The notes: generated by a model not told the origin, from the letters alone. 32,384 bases of DNA from DASWFI01 sp036394315 (GCA_036394315.1 DASWFI010000101.1:1-32384), one strand, 5' to 3'. Shown: positions 13,823 through 22,899, counted from the stretch's first letter. Translations and numbers: made by a program.

Positions 13823-14251
13823 ATGACGGAATCAAAATCTTTAAAGTTATTGCTGTTTGGACTGGTAAAACAAGCCAAGGCTGATATCGAACGTCAGTTT
13901 GCGGCCGCAGGGATATCCATAACCCCGTTTCAGTATGGCGTGCTTTCGATTATAAAACAAAAACCCTGCACTTTAGCAATTATTGCTAAAAAAATGGGAA
14001 TCAAAGCACCTTCTGCCGTACCTTACATTGACGGCCTTCAAAAACAAGGATTTATCCAAAAACATAGCGATACCAGTGATCGCCGAAAAATCGAGTTGAA
14101 GATCACGCCGAAAGGGGAACGTTTGATCGAAAACATCACCAAAGATCACCCGACGGATATTTTGAACCGGTCCTTCCATAAATTATCAAAGAAAAAACAA
14201 GAACAACTATTAAATCTATTAAAAGAATTAACCGATAACTTCACTAAATAA
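13823..14251 (+). CDS. MarR-family transcriptional regulator
   Basis: 142 residues, normal family length. Winged helix visible: CTLAIIAKKMGIKAPSAVPY (helix-turn-helix) and SDTSDRRKIELKITPKG, where DRR is the conserved wing tip. Helical ends form the dimer interface. Begins about 20 nt after the predicted start of transcription and is followed after 4 nt by the MFS exporter gene, so it very likely represses both itself and the exporter through the dyads at 13781-13809, with release by an exported compound. That regulatory logic is inferred from position. Confidence 0.93.
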   Translation: MTESKSLKLLLFGLVKQAKADIERQFAAAGISITPFQYGVLSIIKQKPCTLAIIAKKMGIKAPSAVPYIDGLQKQGFIQKHSDTSDRRKIELKITPKGERLIENITKDHPTDILNRSFHKLSKKKQEQLLNLLKELTDNFTK

Positions 14252-14255
14252 TACC

Positions 14256-15887
14256 ATGAATAAATTGCTAAAATGGTTGCCGCTTTTGGTCATGAGCTTG
14301 GCTCTGACAATTATTATCTTAGATACTACTATTTTGAACGTGACTTTACGCACGATTATCAGCGATCTGCACACTGACATTCAAAGCATTCAGTGGGTGA
14401 TCACGGCTTACGCTCTGATGCTGGCTGCGTTTACGATTACTGGTGGGCGACTGGGCGATTTGTTCGGCCGCAAAAAAATGTTCGTGCTAGGTGCCATTAT
14501 TTTCGCGATCGGCTCGTTTATGACCTCGATTGCCCACTCTGTGGGGTTCATGATTTTAGGCGAGGCTATAATTGAAGGCATCGGTGCTGCTCTAATGCTT
14601 CCCGCAACGTCGTCACTCCTGCGATCGACTTACAAAGGCCGCGATCTTTCGCTGGCCTTCGGCATATGGGGCGGCATAGTGGCCGGATCGGCTGCTTTAG
14701 GTCCTGTGCTCGGCGGATGGTTTACCACTCACTACACCTGGCGCTGGGCTTTCCGTATAAACGTATTTGTGGCGGCAATTTTAGTGTTAGCTTCAGTTTT
14801 GATCAAAGAATATAGAGAAACAGAAGAAAAGCCAAGCCTGGATTTTGTGGGAGTAATCCTTTCTGCACTGGGCATGTTTTCTTTGGTTTTCGGGTTTATT
14901 CAATCCACAACTTACGGGTGGCTGATTGCTAAATCTCCACTGATTATCTTGGGCCATGTAATTAATTTAGGAGGGTACTCAGCTACACTATTATTTATAA
15001 TTCTAGGAATAATTATCCTGGCTTTATTTCTGTATTGGGAAGGCGTACGTGAACGATCCGGCAAAACTCCTTTGATTTCTTTAAGCCTTTTCAAAAATTC
15101 CACCTTCATGACAGGCTCAAGTGTTTCCGCTATTCTGGCCTTGGGACAATCGGGTTTAAGTTTTTCCGTGCCGATTTATCTCCAGTCAGTACTAAGACTT
15201 AATCCTATAGAAACGGGTCTGGCCATGGTTCCCATGACTGCATTTATTTTGGTTTCAGCGCCGTTATCGAGTTTTTTGGGCAAATATATCACCCCTAAAC
15301 GTATTATCCAGGCAGGAATTATTATCAATCTGCTTAGTTTTATAGTTTTGCGCCAAAGTTTGCATTTGGGAGCAAACCAGTGGGCCTTAGCTCCGGGATT
15401 TGCTTTGTTTGGATTCGGCATGGGGTTGATTTTTGGCCAAGCGACAAACTTAACTCTTTCTGCGGTTTCAGTAGAGCAGTCAGGAGAAGCATCAGGCGTT
15501 AGCAATACTCTGAGGTCTTTGGGGCAGACTTTAGGTTCAGCAGTTTTGGGTGCGATCCTTATTTCCTCCCTAGGATCAAATTTAGCCAGTGGCATAAATA
15601 GCAGCAAGGTAATTCCGGATACCGCCAAGCCCGCAATCGTATCAGCGGTTTCGGCTCAAGCTTCCAATATTGAATTTGGCAATGGCGCAGATTTGGGTTC
15701 CAAAGTTCCTCAAAGTATCACAAACGAAATTACGACAATCAGCCATCAAGCAACCATAGACGCCAGCAAATCCACGCTGACGTATGGTATCCTCTTCATA
15801 TTGATTACTTTGCTGGTTTCATTCAAGCTTCCATCGGGTTCGATTATCGAAGCTAAATCCGCCCTAGCTTCAACCCCCTCCCATTAA
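14256..15887 (+). CDS. MFS multidrug exporter, DHA2 (EmrB/QacA-like) family
   Basis: 543 residues, about 14 hydrophobic segments. Motif A GGRLGDLFGRKKMF after the second segment and motif C ALGPVLGGWFTTHYTWRW followed by AFRINV in the fifth are characteristic of drug-proton antiporters of the 14-helix group. It forms an operon with the MarR gene (4 nt gap). The last ~60 residues before the final helix form an extracytoplasmic loop, as in family relatives. The substrate is unknown. GC content looks slightly above that of neighbours. Confidence 0.93.
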   Translation: MNKLLKWLPLLVMSLALTIIILDTTILNVTLRTIISDLHTDIQSIQWVITAYALMLAAFTITGGRLGDLFGRKKMFVLGAIIFAIGSFMTSIAHSVGFMILGEAIIEGIGAALMLPATSSLLRSTYKGRDLSLAFGIWGGIVAGSAALGPVLGGWFTTHYTWRWAFRINVFVAAILVLASVLIKEYRETEEKPSLDFVGVILSALGMFSLVFGFIQSTTYGWLIAKSPLIILGHVINLGGYSATLLFIILGIIILALFLYWEGVRERSGKTPLISLSLFKNSTFMTGSSVSAILALGQSGLSFSVPIYLQSVLRLNPIETGLAMVPMTAFILVSAPLSSFLGKYITPKRIIQAGIIINLLSFIVLRQSLHLGANQWALAPGFALFGFGMGLIFGQATNLTLSAVSVEQSGEASGVSNTLRSLGQTLGSAVLGAILISSLGSNLASGINSSKVIPDTAKPAIVSAVSAQASNIEFGNGADLGSKVPQSITNEITTISHQATIDASKSTLTYGILFILITLLVSFKLPSGSIIEAKSALASTPSH

Positions 15888-15914
15888 ATAAAGAATCGCA
15901 GCAAGGGTAGTTTT

Positions 15915-15924
15915 TTGTTATGAT
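15915..15924 (+). promoter_or_regulatory. Extended -10 promoter, leaderless start of uppP
   Basis: TTTTTTGTTATGAT with TATGAT at 15919-15924 and ATG at 15931, six bases later. The preceding AAGAATCGC...T-run (15891-15916) looks like a decayed version of the fused terminators at 9735, 10815 and 13739. Confidence 0.6.
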
Positions 15925-15930
15925 AATTAT

Positions 15931-16791
15931 ATGATTACTTACTTTCAGGCTATTATTTTCGGATTTCTTCAGGGTATTTCTGAATTATTTCCCGTTTCCA
16001 GTTTAGGACACAGTGTCATACTTCCAAAATTGGTAGGTTGGAACATAAATCAAAACGATTCTTTCTTTTTGACTTTCTTGGTGGCCACACATTTAGCAAC
16101 TGCAATTGTATTATTTTTCTTTTTTTGGAAAGATTGGATCAATATTCTTAAAGGAATGGGCCGCTCACTCGTGCAGCGACAAATAACAGAAGATAATTAC
16201 TATGCCAAACTCGGCTGGCTATTGGTGGTGGGGACTATTCCCACAGGAATTCTGGGTTTGCTATTAGAAGAAAAATTACGTTCTCTTTTTGCTTCTGCTT
16301 CATCCGCGGCATTTTTTCTAATCCTCAACGGCTTCCTGTTGTATGGCACTGAGGTACTAAAAAGAAGAGTACTGGAAAACAATGATGAGCTTGGTTCAGA
16401 TAAAAGGATTGCAGAATTAAAATGGTCCCAGGCTCTGAAAGTAGGCTTGGCTCAAATTGTGGCCCTTATTCCCGGGTTCTCTCGTTCCGGCGCTACAATG
16501 GCAGGAGGATTGTTGGTAGGACTTTCTCATGAAGATTCCGTAAGATATAGTTTCCTCCTAGCGACTCCAATTATCGGGGCGGCGGCTGTTTTAAAATTAC
16601 CAGAGTTATTTAAATCGGAGAATAGCGGATTAATTGGTCCAGCCGTGGTAGGAGCGTTATGTTCAGCCTTTGCAGCGTATTTGGCTGTAAAGTTTTTGGT
16701 GAAATATTCTCACACAAATAAATTAACCCCTTTTGCCATTTACTGCTTGGCAGCAGGGGTTATCTATTCACTAGCCCTATATTTTAGATAG
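15931..16791 (+). CDS. uppP: Undecaprenyl-diphosphatase UppP (BacA)
   Basis: 286 residues, multi-helix membrane protein. Both family signatures are present: GFLQGISELFPVSSLGHSVI near the N terminus (catalytic QxxxE glutamates) and PGFSRSGATMAGGLL near residue 190. It removes a phosphate from undecaprenyl diphosphate on the outer face of the membrane, recycling the carrier for peptidoglycan and other wall polymers; it also gives some bacitracin resistance. Normal length. The last 8 bases overlap the 3' end of the convergent gene 16784-17014. Confidence 0.96.
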   Translation: MITYFQAIIFGFLQGISELFPVSSLGHSVILPKLVGWNINQNDSFFLTFLVATHLATAIVLFFFFWKDWINILKGMGRSLVQRQITEDNYYAKLGWLLVVGTIPTGILGLLLEEKLRSLFASASSAAFFLILNGFLLYGTEVLKRRVLENNDELGSDKRIAELKWSQALKVGLAQIVALIPGFSRSGATMAGGLLVGLSHEDSVRYSFLLATPIIGAAAVLKLPELFKSENSGLIGPAVVGALCSAFAAYLAVKFLVKYSHTNKLTPFAIYCLAAGVIYSLALYFR

Positions 16792-17014
16792 TTTTTTTAG
16801 GTCCACTCTGAAACCAGGAATAAATAAACAAAGCTGCAGCTAATACAAATGACGCTATGCTGTGCTTCGTATGCACATGGCTAGAGCGCGCCTGGTAGCC
16901 AGGGAAGTACGAAGGCAGAGTACCCGCGGAATGAGTCGCATAAACATAGCCCACGTATAAGAAAACCAGACCCAAAACTATTCCTAAAATCACCAGTACT
17001 TTATTGTTGTTCAT
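16784..17014 (-). CDS. Small two-helix membrane protein
   Basis: 76 residues, family not recognised. Hydrophobic segments at ~6-25 and ~54-69, separated by a His/Ser-rich loop (SSHVHTKHS) that probably faces outside. Convergent with uppP, overlapping it by 8 bases. Located 52 nt downstream of htrA-like 17067-18023 on the same strand; a TTTATGAT hexamer in the gap could be its own -10. Confidence 0.7.
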   Translation of the reverse strand: MNNNKVLVILGIVLGLVFLYVGYVYATHSAGTLPSYFPGYQARSSHVHTKHSIASFVLAAALFIYSWFQSGPKKTI

Positions 17015-17066
17015 AAAATTTAATTGCTGCTGTATTTAGTATATCATAAACAATTGCAGCTCTGCT

Positions 17067-18023
17067 CTATTTGTTTATTGCGTTTTTGATAATACTTCGA
17101 ACGACATTTATTGGTATCGAAAAACTAATGTTATTGGATCCTTGGACCGTAGCGACGTTGATACCTACGACGCTACCGTTCAAATTCAATAAAGGGCCGC
17201 CGGAATTCCCGGGATTGATTGCAGCGTCAGTTTGAATAACTCTTTTAAGTGTTTCCACACTGCCATTGGTGCTCGACGCTTGAATTGTCCGATTAAGACC
17301 AGAAATAATACCAATTGAAACTGAATTATTGTATTGGCCCAAAGCATTTCCTATCGCAATTACGGTTTGTCCTAACTGTAGGTTGTTAGAATCGTCAAAC
17401 TTAAGGGACGAATAATTATTCCCGTTAATTTTAATGATTGCAATGTCATTAGTGGGATCTTTTGCAATGAGCTTGGCTATTTCTTGTTTACCATTGGACA
17501 ACAACACGGTATAACTTGCTTGATCATCAGTCACAACGTGTTTATTTGTAATAATATATCCGTCTGAGCTAATCAATACACCGCTTCCTGCTCCAATTTT
17601 TTGAGATTGCGTCTGTCCAGTAGGCTCGTATACCGGTACTTGCATACCAATATTTTGAAAGAAAGGATCATCACCAAATGGATTTTTGTAAACCACTTTG
17701 TATTGCGGTACTTCTTTGGAGATAACCACTGAGACTACTGCGGGTGTGGCTTTTGCCACCGCCGCAGTAACCAGTTCTTGCTGGGATTTTTGTTGGACAA
17801 TCTGGCGATTAGCCACTTCCTGTGCAGACAGCGCGGCAGAAGTGCTTTGTTTATTTAGAATTACCTGGTTTTGGAGGGCAGAAATTTGTTTTTGAAGTGC
17901 TGTGATCGAAGCCGTTTGATTGCGTTGCTGTTGTGTGGCCTGGTTTTTATATACTATTATTGTTACTGCATCACTGGTTACTATCAGCAGCAATAATAGT
18001 AAAAATGGTATGTATTTTTTCAT
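17067..18023 (-). CDS. HtrA/DegP-type trypsin-like serine protease without PDZ domain
   Basis: 318 residues. N-terminal membrane anchor (5-25), then a Gln-rich coiled coil (~27-85), then the protease domain. Triad: His in ITNKHVV, Asp in PTNDIAI, Ser in PGNSGGPLL, with GAGSGVLISSDGYI as the domain start. Family members degrade misfolded proteins outside the cytoplasm; the usual C-terminal PDZ domain is absent, as the protein ends at IIKNAINK just after the protease fold. Start codon 6 nt after the predicted -10, so leaderless. Downstream of a terminator for gene 18112-19662. Confidence 0.93.
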   Translation of the reverse strand: MKKYIPFLLLLLLIVTSDAVTIIVYKNQATQQQRNQTASITALQKQISALQNQVILNKQSTSAALSAQEVANRQIVQQKSQQELVTAAVAKATPAVVSVVISKEVPQYKVVYKNPFGDDPFFQNIGMQVPVYEPTGQTQSQKIGAGSGVLISSDGYIITNKHVVTDDQASYTVLLSNGKQEIAKLIAKDPTNDIAIIKINGNNYSSLKFDDSNNLQLGQTVIAIGNALGQYNNSVSIGIISGLNRTIQASSTNGSVETLKRVIQTDAAINPGNSGGPLLNLNGSVVGINVATVQGSNNISFSIPINVVRSIIKNAINK

Positions 18024-18029
18024 ATTGAT

Positions 18030-18057
18030 ATTTTATAAAAGCAGGAAAAAATGTCAA
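18030..18057 (-). promoter_or_regulatory. Promoter of the HtrA-type protease gene
   Basis: On the minus strand TTGACA (18052-18057), 16-nt spacer, TAAAAT (18030-18035), then six bases to the ATG at 18023. Confidence 0.65.
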
Positions 18058-18066
18058 ATATCATTT

Positions 18067-18096
18067 AAAAAACACCAATAAAAATTGGCGTTTTTT
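18067..18096 (-). terminator. Terminator of gene 18112-19662
   Basis: On the minus strand AAAAAACGCCAAT and ATTGGTGTTTTTT pair with one G-U and end in six Ts, 15 bases after the stop and 10 bases before the -35 of the next gene. Confidence 0.8.
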
Positions 18097-18111
18097 AAAT
18101 GATTAAAATTT

Positions 18112-19662
18112 TTATTTTGTTGGAACAATCAGCGGTACTGGTAGGGGTCCAGGCTTGGAACCAGTACCGGTAGTGGGCTTGTTATTGGTAGTGCCTGCTT
18201 TGGGCGTTCCCTTCAAGGGCAACGGCAGAGGATACGGATTGCTGATCAGATCCCAGATCAACGGCACAATCACGTTTTGTTGATAATAATTCTGTGGCGC
18301 ATTAATCAGTGGAAAAACAAATGCTGGTGCGTACAGTTCGGTGTTGATTCCGTTCTGGTAATCGTACATTTTTACGTACGCCATCTGTGGCGTTCCCAGA
18401 GCAACTTCAGACATATTGTCCGGCATGGGTTTGATGATAGAATTCGGCGGGACTCCAAGCACTTTACTGCCCGAAGATGCGCTACCACTTCCTGATACGC
18501 CCGGAGCACCTCCCGACATCGCTCCGCCGTAATAATTATTCAATCTGTATTGTCCGCCATTTTCGGCAATCTGAATTATTTTTTTCACTTCAGTAATCGC
18601 GTCATATGAAGACGTTTGATAATTCTGGACGCTCAAACCATAGACGCTGCTGACCTTGCTGTAACTGAGATTTACTTCGACATTCAGGCCGCTTGGTGTG
18701 CCTCCTTGTTCGTAGACTGGCTTACCGTTAAGCATCTGCTGGTAAATTACAGTTACTGAATAAGGAAAATATATGGGCATAGACGAAGTCGGGGACCCAT
18801 TGGCCATCGGAGTTTTCAGATAATTACGCCATTGATTTTGCACTATCGGCCGGCTGTATGAATTAGTCGGAATATTATGGTCTTTTAAAAATTGATCGGT
18901 AATGGCAATGATAACGTCGTCGACAGGAATGTCGTTGACTTTCAGCGATTGCGGCTGTACGCACATAGCATTGGTCATGCAACCATTTTGCGACCATTTC
19001 TGACCGTTTGGGTTGATTCCTATAGTACCGTTTTTCAGATCAAGCGTGATCGTATATCCCAAATCCTGATTTTGAGAAAAAATTAGTTGATTGAGACTAG
19101 TACTGCCAAAAGATCCTAAGTCAACCAGCCCCGTATTTAACTGCTGCAGTGCTGCTACTGCCTGATCCGCAGAAATCGCAACCGGTACGCGCTTCAGCAC
19201 GTCAAGTTTGGACTGATTTTGTTGGAACGTGTCGCCCTTGTAGACATACCGTGAATACCAGATCGGAGCGGGCATGGAAAGAGCAGCAGTGCCACTTTTG
19301 CCTGGGGCACTACCAGCATTACGGGAGCTGCCCTGCGAGGCGGGAGCTGTATTCAAAGCTACTGAGGCGGAGCCATTGGCTACACTGAAATTTGTCGGTG
19401 GCATAGACAAAGTGTTGCCTGCCTGCGGCTGTGCGACGCTGGCATCTCCGGCGGTGTTTAGCGGATTGCTCGCAGCTGCAAGCGAACTGAGCTTGCCAAA
19501 ACCAGAGTCAGCTATGCGTGCCACTTTCGTCTGACTGGAAAGCATTGAATTACCAACCGTATTTGATTTGTTTTTACCGTTTTTACCTAAGGTAAATAGA
19601 AGGCCAAGAGCAACGATAACAATGCCAAGCAAAACCAAAATTTTTATATGCAGATTTTTCAT
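18112..19662 (-). CDS. Membrane-anchored extracytoplasmic protein of unknown family
   Basis: 516 residues. One N-terminal membrane segment (~8-26) with a short basic cytoplasmic tail, then a ~110-residue low-complexity Ser/Ala/Asn/Gly linker, then a folded region (~130-390) with many beta-type alternations (for example LGYTITLDLKNGTIGINPNG and YSVTVIYQQMLNGKPVYEQG), a Gly/Ser-rich insertion (~385-405) and a Pro/Thr/Lys tail. The alternating lobes with a NGKPVY turn recall sensor-accessory proteins of the YycH/YycI type, but I cannot confirm this. Divergent from the ABC exporter gene across a 336-nt gap. Confidence 0.8.
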   Translation of the reverse strand: MKNLHIKILVLLGIVIVALGLLFTLGKNGKNKSNTVGNSMLSSQTKVARIADSGFGKLSSLAAASNPLNTAGDASVAQPQAGNTLSMPPTNFSVANGSASVALNTAPASQGSSRNAGSAPGKSGTAALSMPAPIWYSRYVYKGDTFQQNQSKLDVLKRVPVAISADQAVAALQQLNTGLVDLGSFGSTSLNQLIFSQNQDLGYTITLDLKNGTIGINPNGQKWSQNGCMTNAMCVQPQSLKVNDIPVDDVIIAITDQFLKDHNIPTNSYSRPIVQNQWRNYLKTPMANGSPTSSMPIYFPYSVTVIYQQMLNGKPVYEQGGTPSGLNVEVNLSYSKVSSVYGLSVQNYQTSSYDAITEVKKIIQIAENGGQYRLNNYYGGAMSGGAPGVSGSGSASSGSKVLGVPPNSIIKPMPDNMSEVALGTPQMAYVKMYDYQNGINTELYAPAFVFPLINAPQNYYQQNVIVPLIWDLISNPYPLPLPLKGTPKAGTTNNKPTTGTGSKPGPLPVPLIVPTK

Positions 19663-19998
19663 AATGCTATAAATTTATATTAAATATGAAAATCAACTTG
19701 TTGATATAATTGTCAGCCGTCTAAAGCCAAATGGTTAATTTGGCAGGGCCAAACATTTTCTAATAATAAATACTTGAAGGTTCTTTGCGGCATATCAGGC
19801 GGGGTTGGTTTAGCAGAAAGTATTATACGAGGTAAAATTTTATCTTTCTTTTTCTGCGTTTTTATATTAGTTTCTAATCCATTAATTATGATATTTATTA
19901 TGACATAGACATAAAAAATTTACAAGAATAATCATTCGTTGTTGAAATTATCAAGAGAACTGGTATAATAACTTTAAAGGCCTCTTCCCGGCTTAGCA
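19663..19998. other. 336-nt divergent intergenic region
   Basis: No reading frame of note. It holds a hairpin GCCAAAT-GGTTA-ATTTGGC (19726-19744), a small dyad TCAAC-TT-GTTGA (19693-19704), several AT-rich -10-like hexamers on both strands, and the ABC-exporter promoter at 19942-19969. The upstream gene on the minus strand must also start here, but I cannot pick its promoter. The middle part (19760-19940) shows nothing I recognise. Confidence 0.6.
19942..19969 (+). promoter_or_regulatory. Promoter of the ABC exporter gene
   Basis: TTGAAA (19942-19947), 16-nt spacer, TATAAT (19964-19969) preceded by TGG (extended -10). The ATG follows 30 nt after the -10. Confidence 0.65.
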
Positions 19999-21762
19999 AT
20001 GAAACAAATAGACAAAATTTTATATCATGAAATTAAACCCTACTTCGGCTATTTGCTGGTTATTTTAACTTTGATTTTTTTGGGCGTAGGCCTGGAGAGT
20101 ATCGCGCCTTGGTCCTTTAAAATTTTGATTGACAATGTTTTAAACGGAGAGCAGTTAGAGAGTGACTCATGGCTTTCTAAATTATTGTCGTTCCTCACTT
20201 CTAAAGAAGCCTTGGGGTTTTTTGCTATAATGATGTATTTTACCAGCAATATTCTCTCGTATATCGTCGATTATTTTGTTGGAGTCTCGATTAAAAAATT
20301 AACCCGCCGGGTTATTGCTAGTTTTTCACAAAAAGCTTTTGACAACTTAGAAAAACTATCCGCGGGATTTTATAAAAAACAGCAGATAGGCGATTACATT
20401 TACCGTTTGAGTTATGACGTTTCCGCCCTGGGTGAATTGCTGGAAGAGGGTATTTTGCCCATTGTCCATAATTTTTTATTTTTAGTAGTTACTATCTCCA
20501 TCCTGTTTTACATTAACGTTCAATTGGGGATTTTAGCTTTAATCATTTTACCGTTTTTAGCCCTAACTCTAGGAGTATTTAATAAAACAATCAACAAAAC
20601 CTCGCATATTAGCGAGCACTCAAACAGTACTTTATTTGCATTTATTGAAGAGGTTTTAAGCCAACTGCGGATCGTTCAGGCTTTTAACAAGCAGCACAAA
20701 GAATCCGGCTTGTTTCGGCAAAAAGAACAATCTTCTTTGGTTGGGGAACTAAATATGCACGGATTTGGGTTTTTAATGAATCTCCTGATCGGCGTGGTGG
20801 TTGCGGTAAGTTATTCAATAGTTTTGCTTTATGGCATGAGGTTGGTATTCTCCGGTCAGTTAAGCACTGGTTTGTTGATCGCGTTTATTTTGTATCTGGA
20901 CAATCTGAGCCAACCACTTCTGTCGTTTGTAACGGGAATCACAACGACTAAAGAGAATTATATTAAAGTCAGCCGAATGAATGATTTTTTTGAACCTCGC
21001 TACAAAGAGCAAAAAACCGGCGCATTAATTTTAAAGCAGAGTCCAGCAATTATTTTTCGTCACGTGACAATTGATACGGGTAAACATCGTAGCATTGTTA
21101 AAAATTTATCATTTGAAATTCCTGCTGGAAAAAAAAGCGTCGTCGTGGGGGTAAACGGCAGCGGCAAGACCACTGTCGCAAATTTAATTTTAAAATTTTT
21201 ACATCCAACCAGCGGCAGTATTTTGATGGATGGACAAAATTTAAGCAATTACGATCTTCTTCACTTGAGAGAAGATATAGCATTCGTGCCGCAAGAAATC
21301 GTTCTTTTCAATGAGAGTATCCGAAACAATATCGCTTTTGGCAAAGGCTCCACAAATCTTAACGAGATTAAACGCGCGGCACAAATGGCCAGAGCGAATG
21401 ATTTTATCAACCGTCTTCCCGGCGGCTATAATTTCGTGGTCGGAGAGGAAGGGCTTAATCTTTCCGGCGGACAACGGCAAAGAATTATGTTAGCGAGGGC
21501 ATTTTTAAGAACCAAGGCTAAGATTTTAATCTTGGATGAGCCGCTTTCTGCGCTGGATATCAAATCCAGAGGAGTAATTATGGAGAACCTGAATTTTTTT
21601 GGTAGAGGCAAAACCACAATTTTTATCTCCAATGTCTTAGAAGTTGTCAGTCAGGCGGATTATGTTATTGTTTTAAACCAAGGCCGGCTTTTGCATTCCG
21701 GCAGCGCCCAAAGTTTGTTACGCGATAAAAGTTTGGCTGAGCTAATTCTGGAAGAGGCTTAA
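19999..21762 (+). CDS. ABC exporter half-transporter (MsbA/LmrA type) with altered H-loop
   Basis: 587 residues, membrane domain (~1-320, six helices) fused to an ATPase domain. Nucleotide-binding motifs: Walker A GVNGSGKTT, Q-loop FVPQEIVLF, signature LSGGQRQR, Walker B ILILDEPLSALD with catalytic Glu. The H-loop, which normally reads like IAHRLST, here reads FISNVLEVV: the switch histidine is Asn. Dimerising exporters of this kind carry lipids or drugs across the membrane. Followed after 45 nt by gene 21808-22812, with its own -10 between. Confidence 0.93.
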   Translation: MKQIDKILYHEIKPYFGYLLVILTLIFLGVGLESIAPWSFKILIDNVLNGEQLESDSWLSKLLSFLTSKEALGFFAIMMYFTSNILSYIVDYFVGVSIKKLTRRVIASFSQKAFDNLEKLSAGFYKKQQIGDYIYRLSYDVSALGELLEEGILPIVHNFLFLVVTISILFYINVQLGILALIILPFLALTLGVFNKTINKTSHISEHSNSTLFAFIEEVLSQLRIVQAFNKQHKESGLFRQKEQSSLVGELNMHGFGFLMNLLIGVVVAVSYSIVLLYGMRLVFSGQLSTGLLIAFILYLDNLSQPLLSFVTGITTTKENYIKVSRMNDFFEPRYKEQKTGALILKQSPAIIFRHVTIDTGKHRSIVKNLSFEIPAGKKSVVVGVNGSGKTTVANLILKFLHPTSGSILMDGQNLSNYDLLHLREDIAFVPQEIVLFNESIRNNIAFGKGSTNLNEIKRAAQMARANDFINRLPGGYNFVVGEEGLNLSGGQRQRIMLARAFLRTKAKILILDEPLSALDIKSRGVIMENLNFFGRGKTTIFISNVLEVVSQADYVIVLNQGRLLHSGSAQSLLRDKSLAELILEEA

Positions 21763-21778
21763 CAAATCGGATTGTTTG

Positions 21779-21787
21779 TGCTATAAT
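21779..21787 (+). promoter_or_regulatory. Extended -10 promoter of gene 21808-22812
   Basis: TGCTATAAT directly behind the exporter stop; the ATG is 20 nt after the -10. Confidence 0.55.
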
Positions 21788-21807
21788 AATATTGAACGTT
21801 TACGCTA

Positions 21808-22812
21808 ATGAAACAAAAACTCAATTTTGAACCGAGATGGTTTGCCATAATCATATTTTTTATGGCCGGAGTGTTTCTGGGGGCATTTGTTTTATTTATT
21901 TGGATTTTTAACGGCGGCAGATTCTATGGCATCCAAAGAAACCATACCAATAGCAATTATAAGTTCATTCATCCGCTGATAGCCGTAGAACGTGAGCAAA
22001 TTGCAGATTTTTTTTCCAATAACAAATTGCAAACTAAGTTAACAAAGATAATAGATAAACATAAAAAAAATCAAGACGTCCAAGAGGCGGCGATTTATTT
22101 TCGCGATCTTGACTTTGGCCGTTGGGTGGGCCTGAATGAGGATTTAAGATTCTCCCCCGGCAAACTCATGAAAGTCCCAATTATGATTACTTATTTTAGA
22201 CAAGCGGAATCTGATCCTAAAGTTTTGCAAAAACAATTGAAATACATAGTAGATCCAAAAATCGCCAGCAGAAACAATCAAGTAGGCTTACAAAATAACG
22301 AAATTTATCCCGTTGCAAAATTAATTGAGGCGATGATTATCGACGACGATGATAATTCTGCCAATTTGCTGTTTGACAATATCAACCGCGGATCTTTGAA
22401 CGAAGTGTTCAGCGATTTAGGAATTAACTTTAAAGAAGACAAGGAAAACGAAGATTTTATAACGGTTAAACAGTATAGTTTGTTTTTTCGGATTTTATAT
22501 AATTCAACTTACTTGAGTAGACAATATTCAGAACGCTCTTTGGAAGTTTTAAGCCAAACTCCCAACACTGACGGTGTCTCTATTGGCTTGCCCAATGATT
22601 TGATCGTTGCCAATAAATATCGTACCCGCAGTTTTAATCAGGGACGCAGTAGATTGAAAGAGAGCCACGACTGCGGCATAGTTTATTTTCCCAAACATCC
22701 TTATTTGATCTGTACTATGGGAGTTGGTATAAACAACATGGCTATTGATAATACGTTCAAGGAATTAAGTCAGGCTGTTTATAACGATATGTCGGAAACC
22801 TATAAAAATTAA
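21808..22812 (+). CDS. Membrane-anchored beta-lactamase-fold protein lacking the SxxK serine
   Basis: 334 residues. One N-terminal membrane helix (~12-34), then an extracytoplasmic domain of the serine hydrolase/class A beta-lactamase type (PF13354-like). Landmarks: LRFSPGKLMKVPIMI at the first motif, IDDDDNSANLLFD at the SDN loop, and CGIVYFPKHPYLICTMG near the end. In relatives the first motif reads F-S-P-A-S-x-x-K-V-P, where the second Ser is the nucleophile; here that position is Lys (G-K), so the protein is probably not an active acyl-enzyme and may instead bind or regulate wall-precursor steps. The earlier Ser of SPGK is three residues from a Lys but out of register. Confidence 0.85.
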   Translation: MKQKLNFEPRWFAIIIFFMAGVFLGAFVLFIWIFNGGRFYGIQRNHTNSNYKFIHPLIAVEREQIADFFSNNKLQTKLTKIIDKHKKNQDVQEAAIYFRDLDFGRWVGLNEDLRFSPGKLMKVPIMITYFRQAESDPKVLQKQLKYIVDPKIASRNNQVGLQNNEIYPVAKLIEAMIIDDDDNSANLLFDNINRGSLNEVFSDLGINFKEDKENEDFITVKQYSLFFRILYNSTYLSRQYSERSLEVLSQTPNTDGVSIGLPNDLIVANKYRTRSFNQGRSRLKESHDCGIVYFPKHPYLICTMGVGINNMAIDNTFKELSQAVYNDMSETYKN

Positions 22813-22836
22813 ATTAGCGAAAGGGGGTGAGTAAAA

Positions 22837-22899
22837 ATGGCAAAGAAATCGAAACCCAAGGCAAAAGCGAAAAAGACTATAAAAAAGCGAAAGAAATAG
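22837..22899 (+). CDS. 20-residue Lys-rich peptide with a strong Shine-Dalgarno
   Basis: ATG at 22837, TAG at 22897-22899. The product is 20 residues, with 12 Lys and one Arg (starts MAKKSKPKAKAKK). GGGGGTGA lies 6 nt before the ATG, the strongest Shine-Dalgarno in the window, and a clear terminator follows 21 nt after the stop. Short lysine-rich peptides with KAKK patterns resemble H1-like nucleoid proteins or ribosomal tails; nucleic-acid binding is inferred. Frame and signals argue for a real gene despite its size. Confidence 0.6.
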   Translation: MAKKSKPKAKAKKTIKKRKK

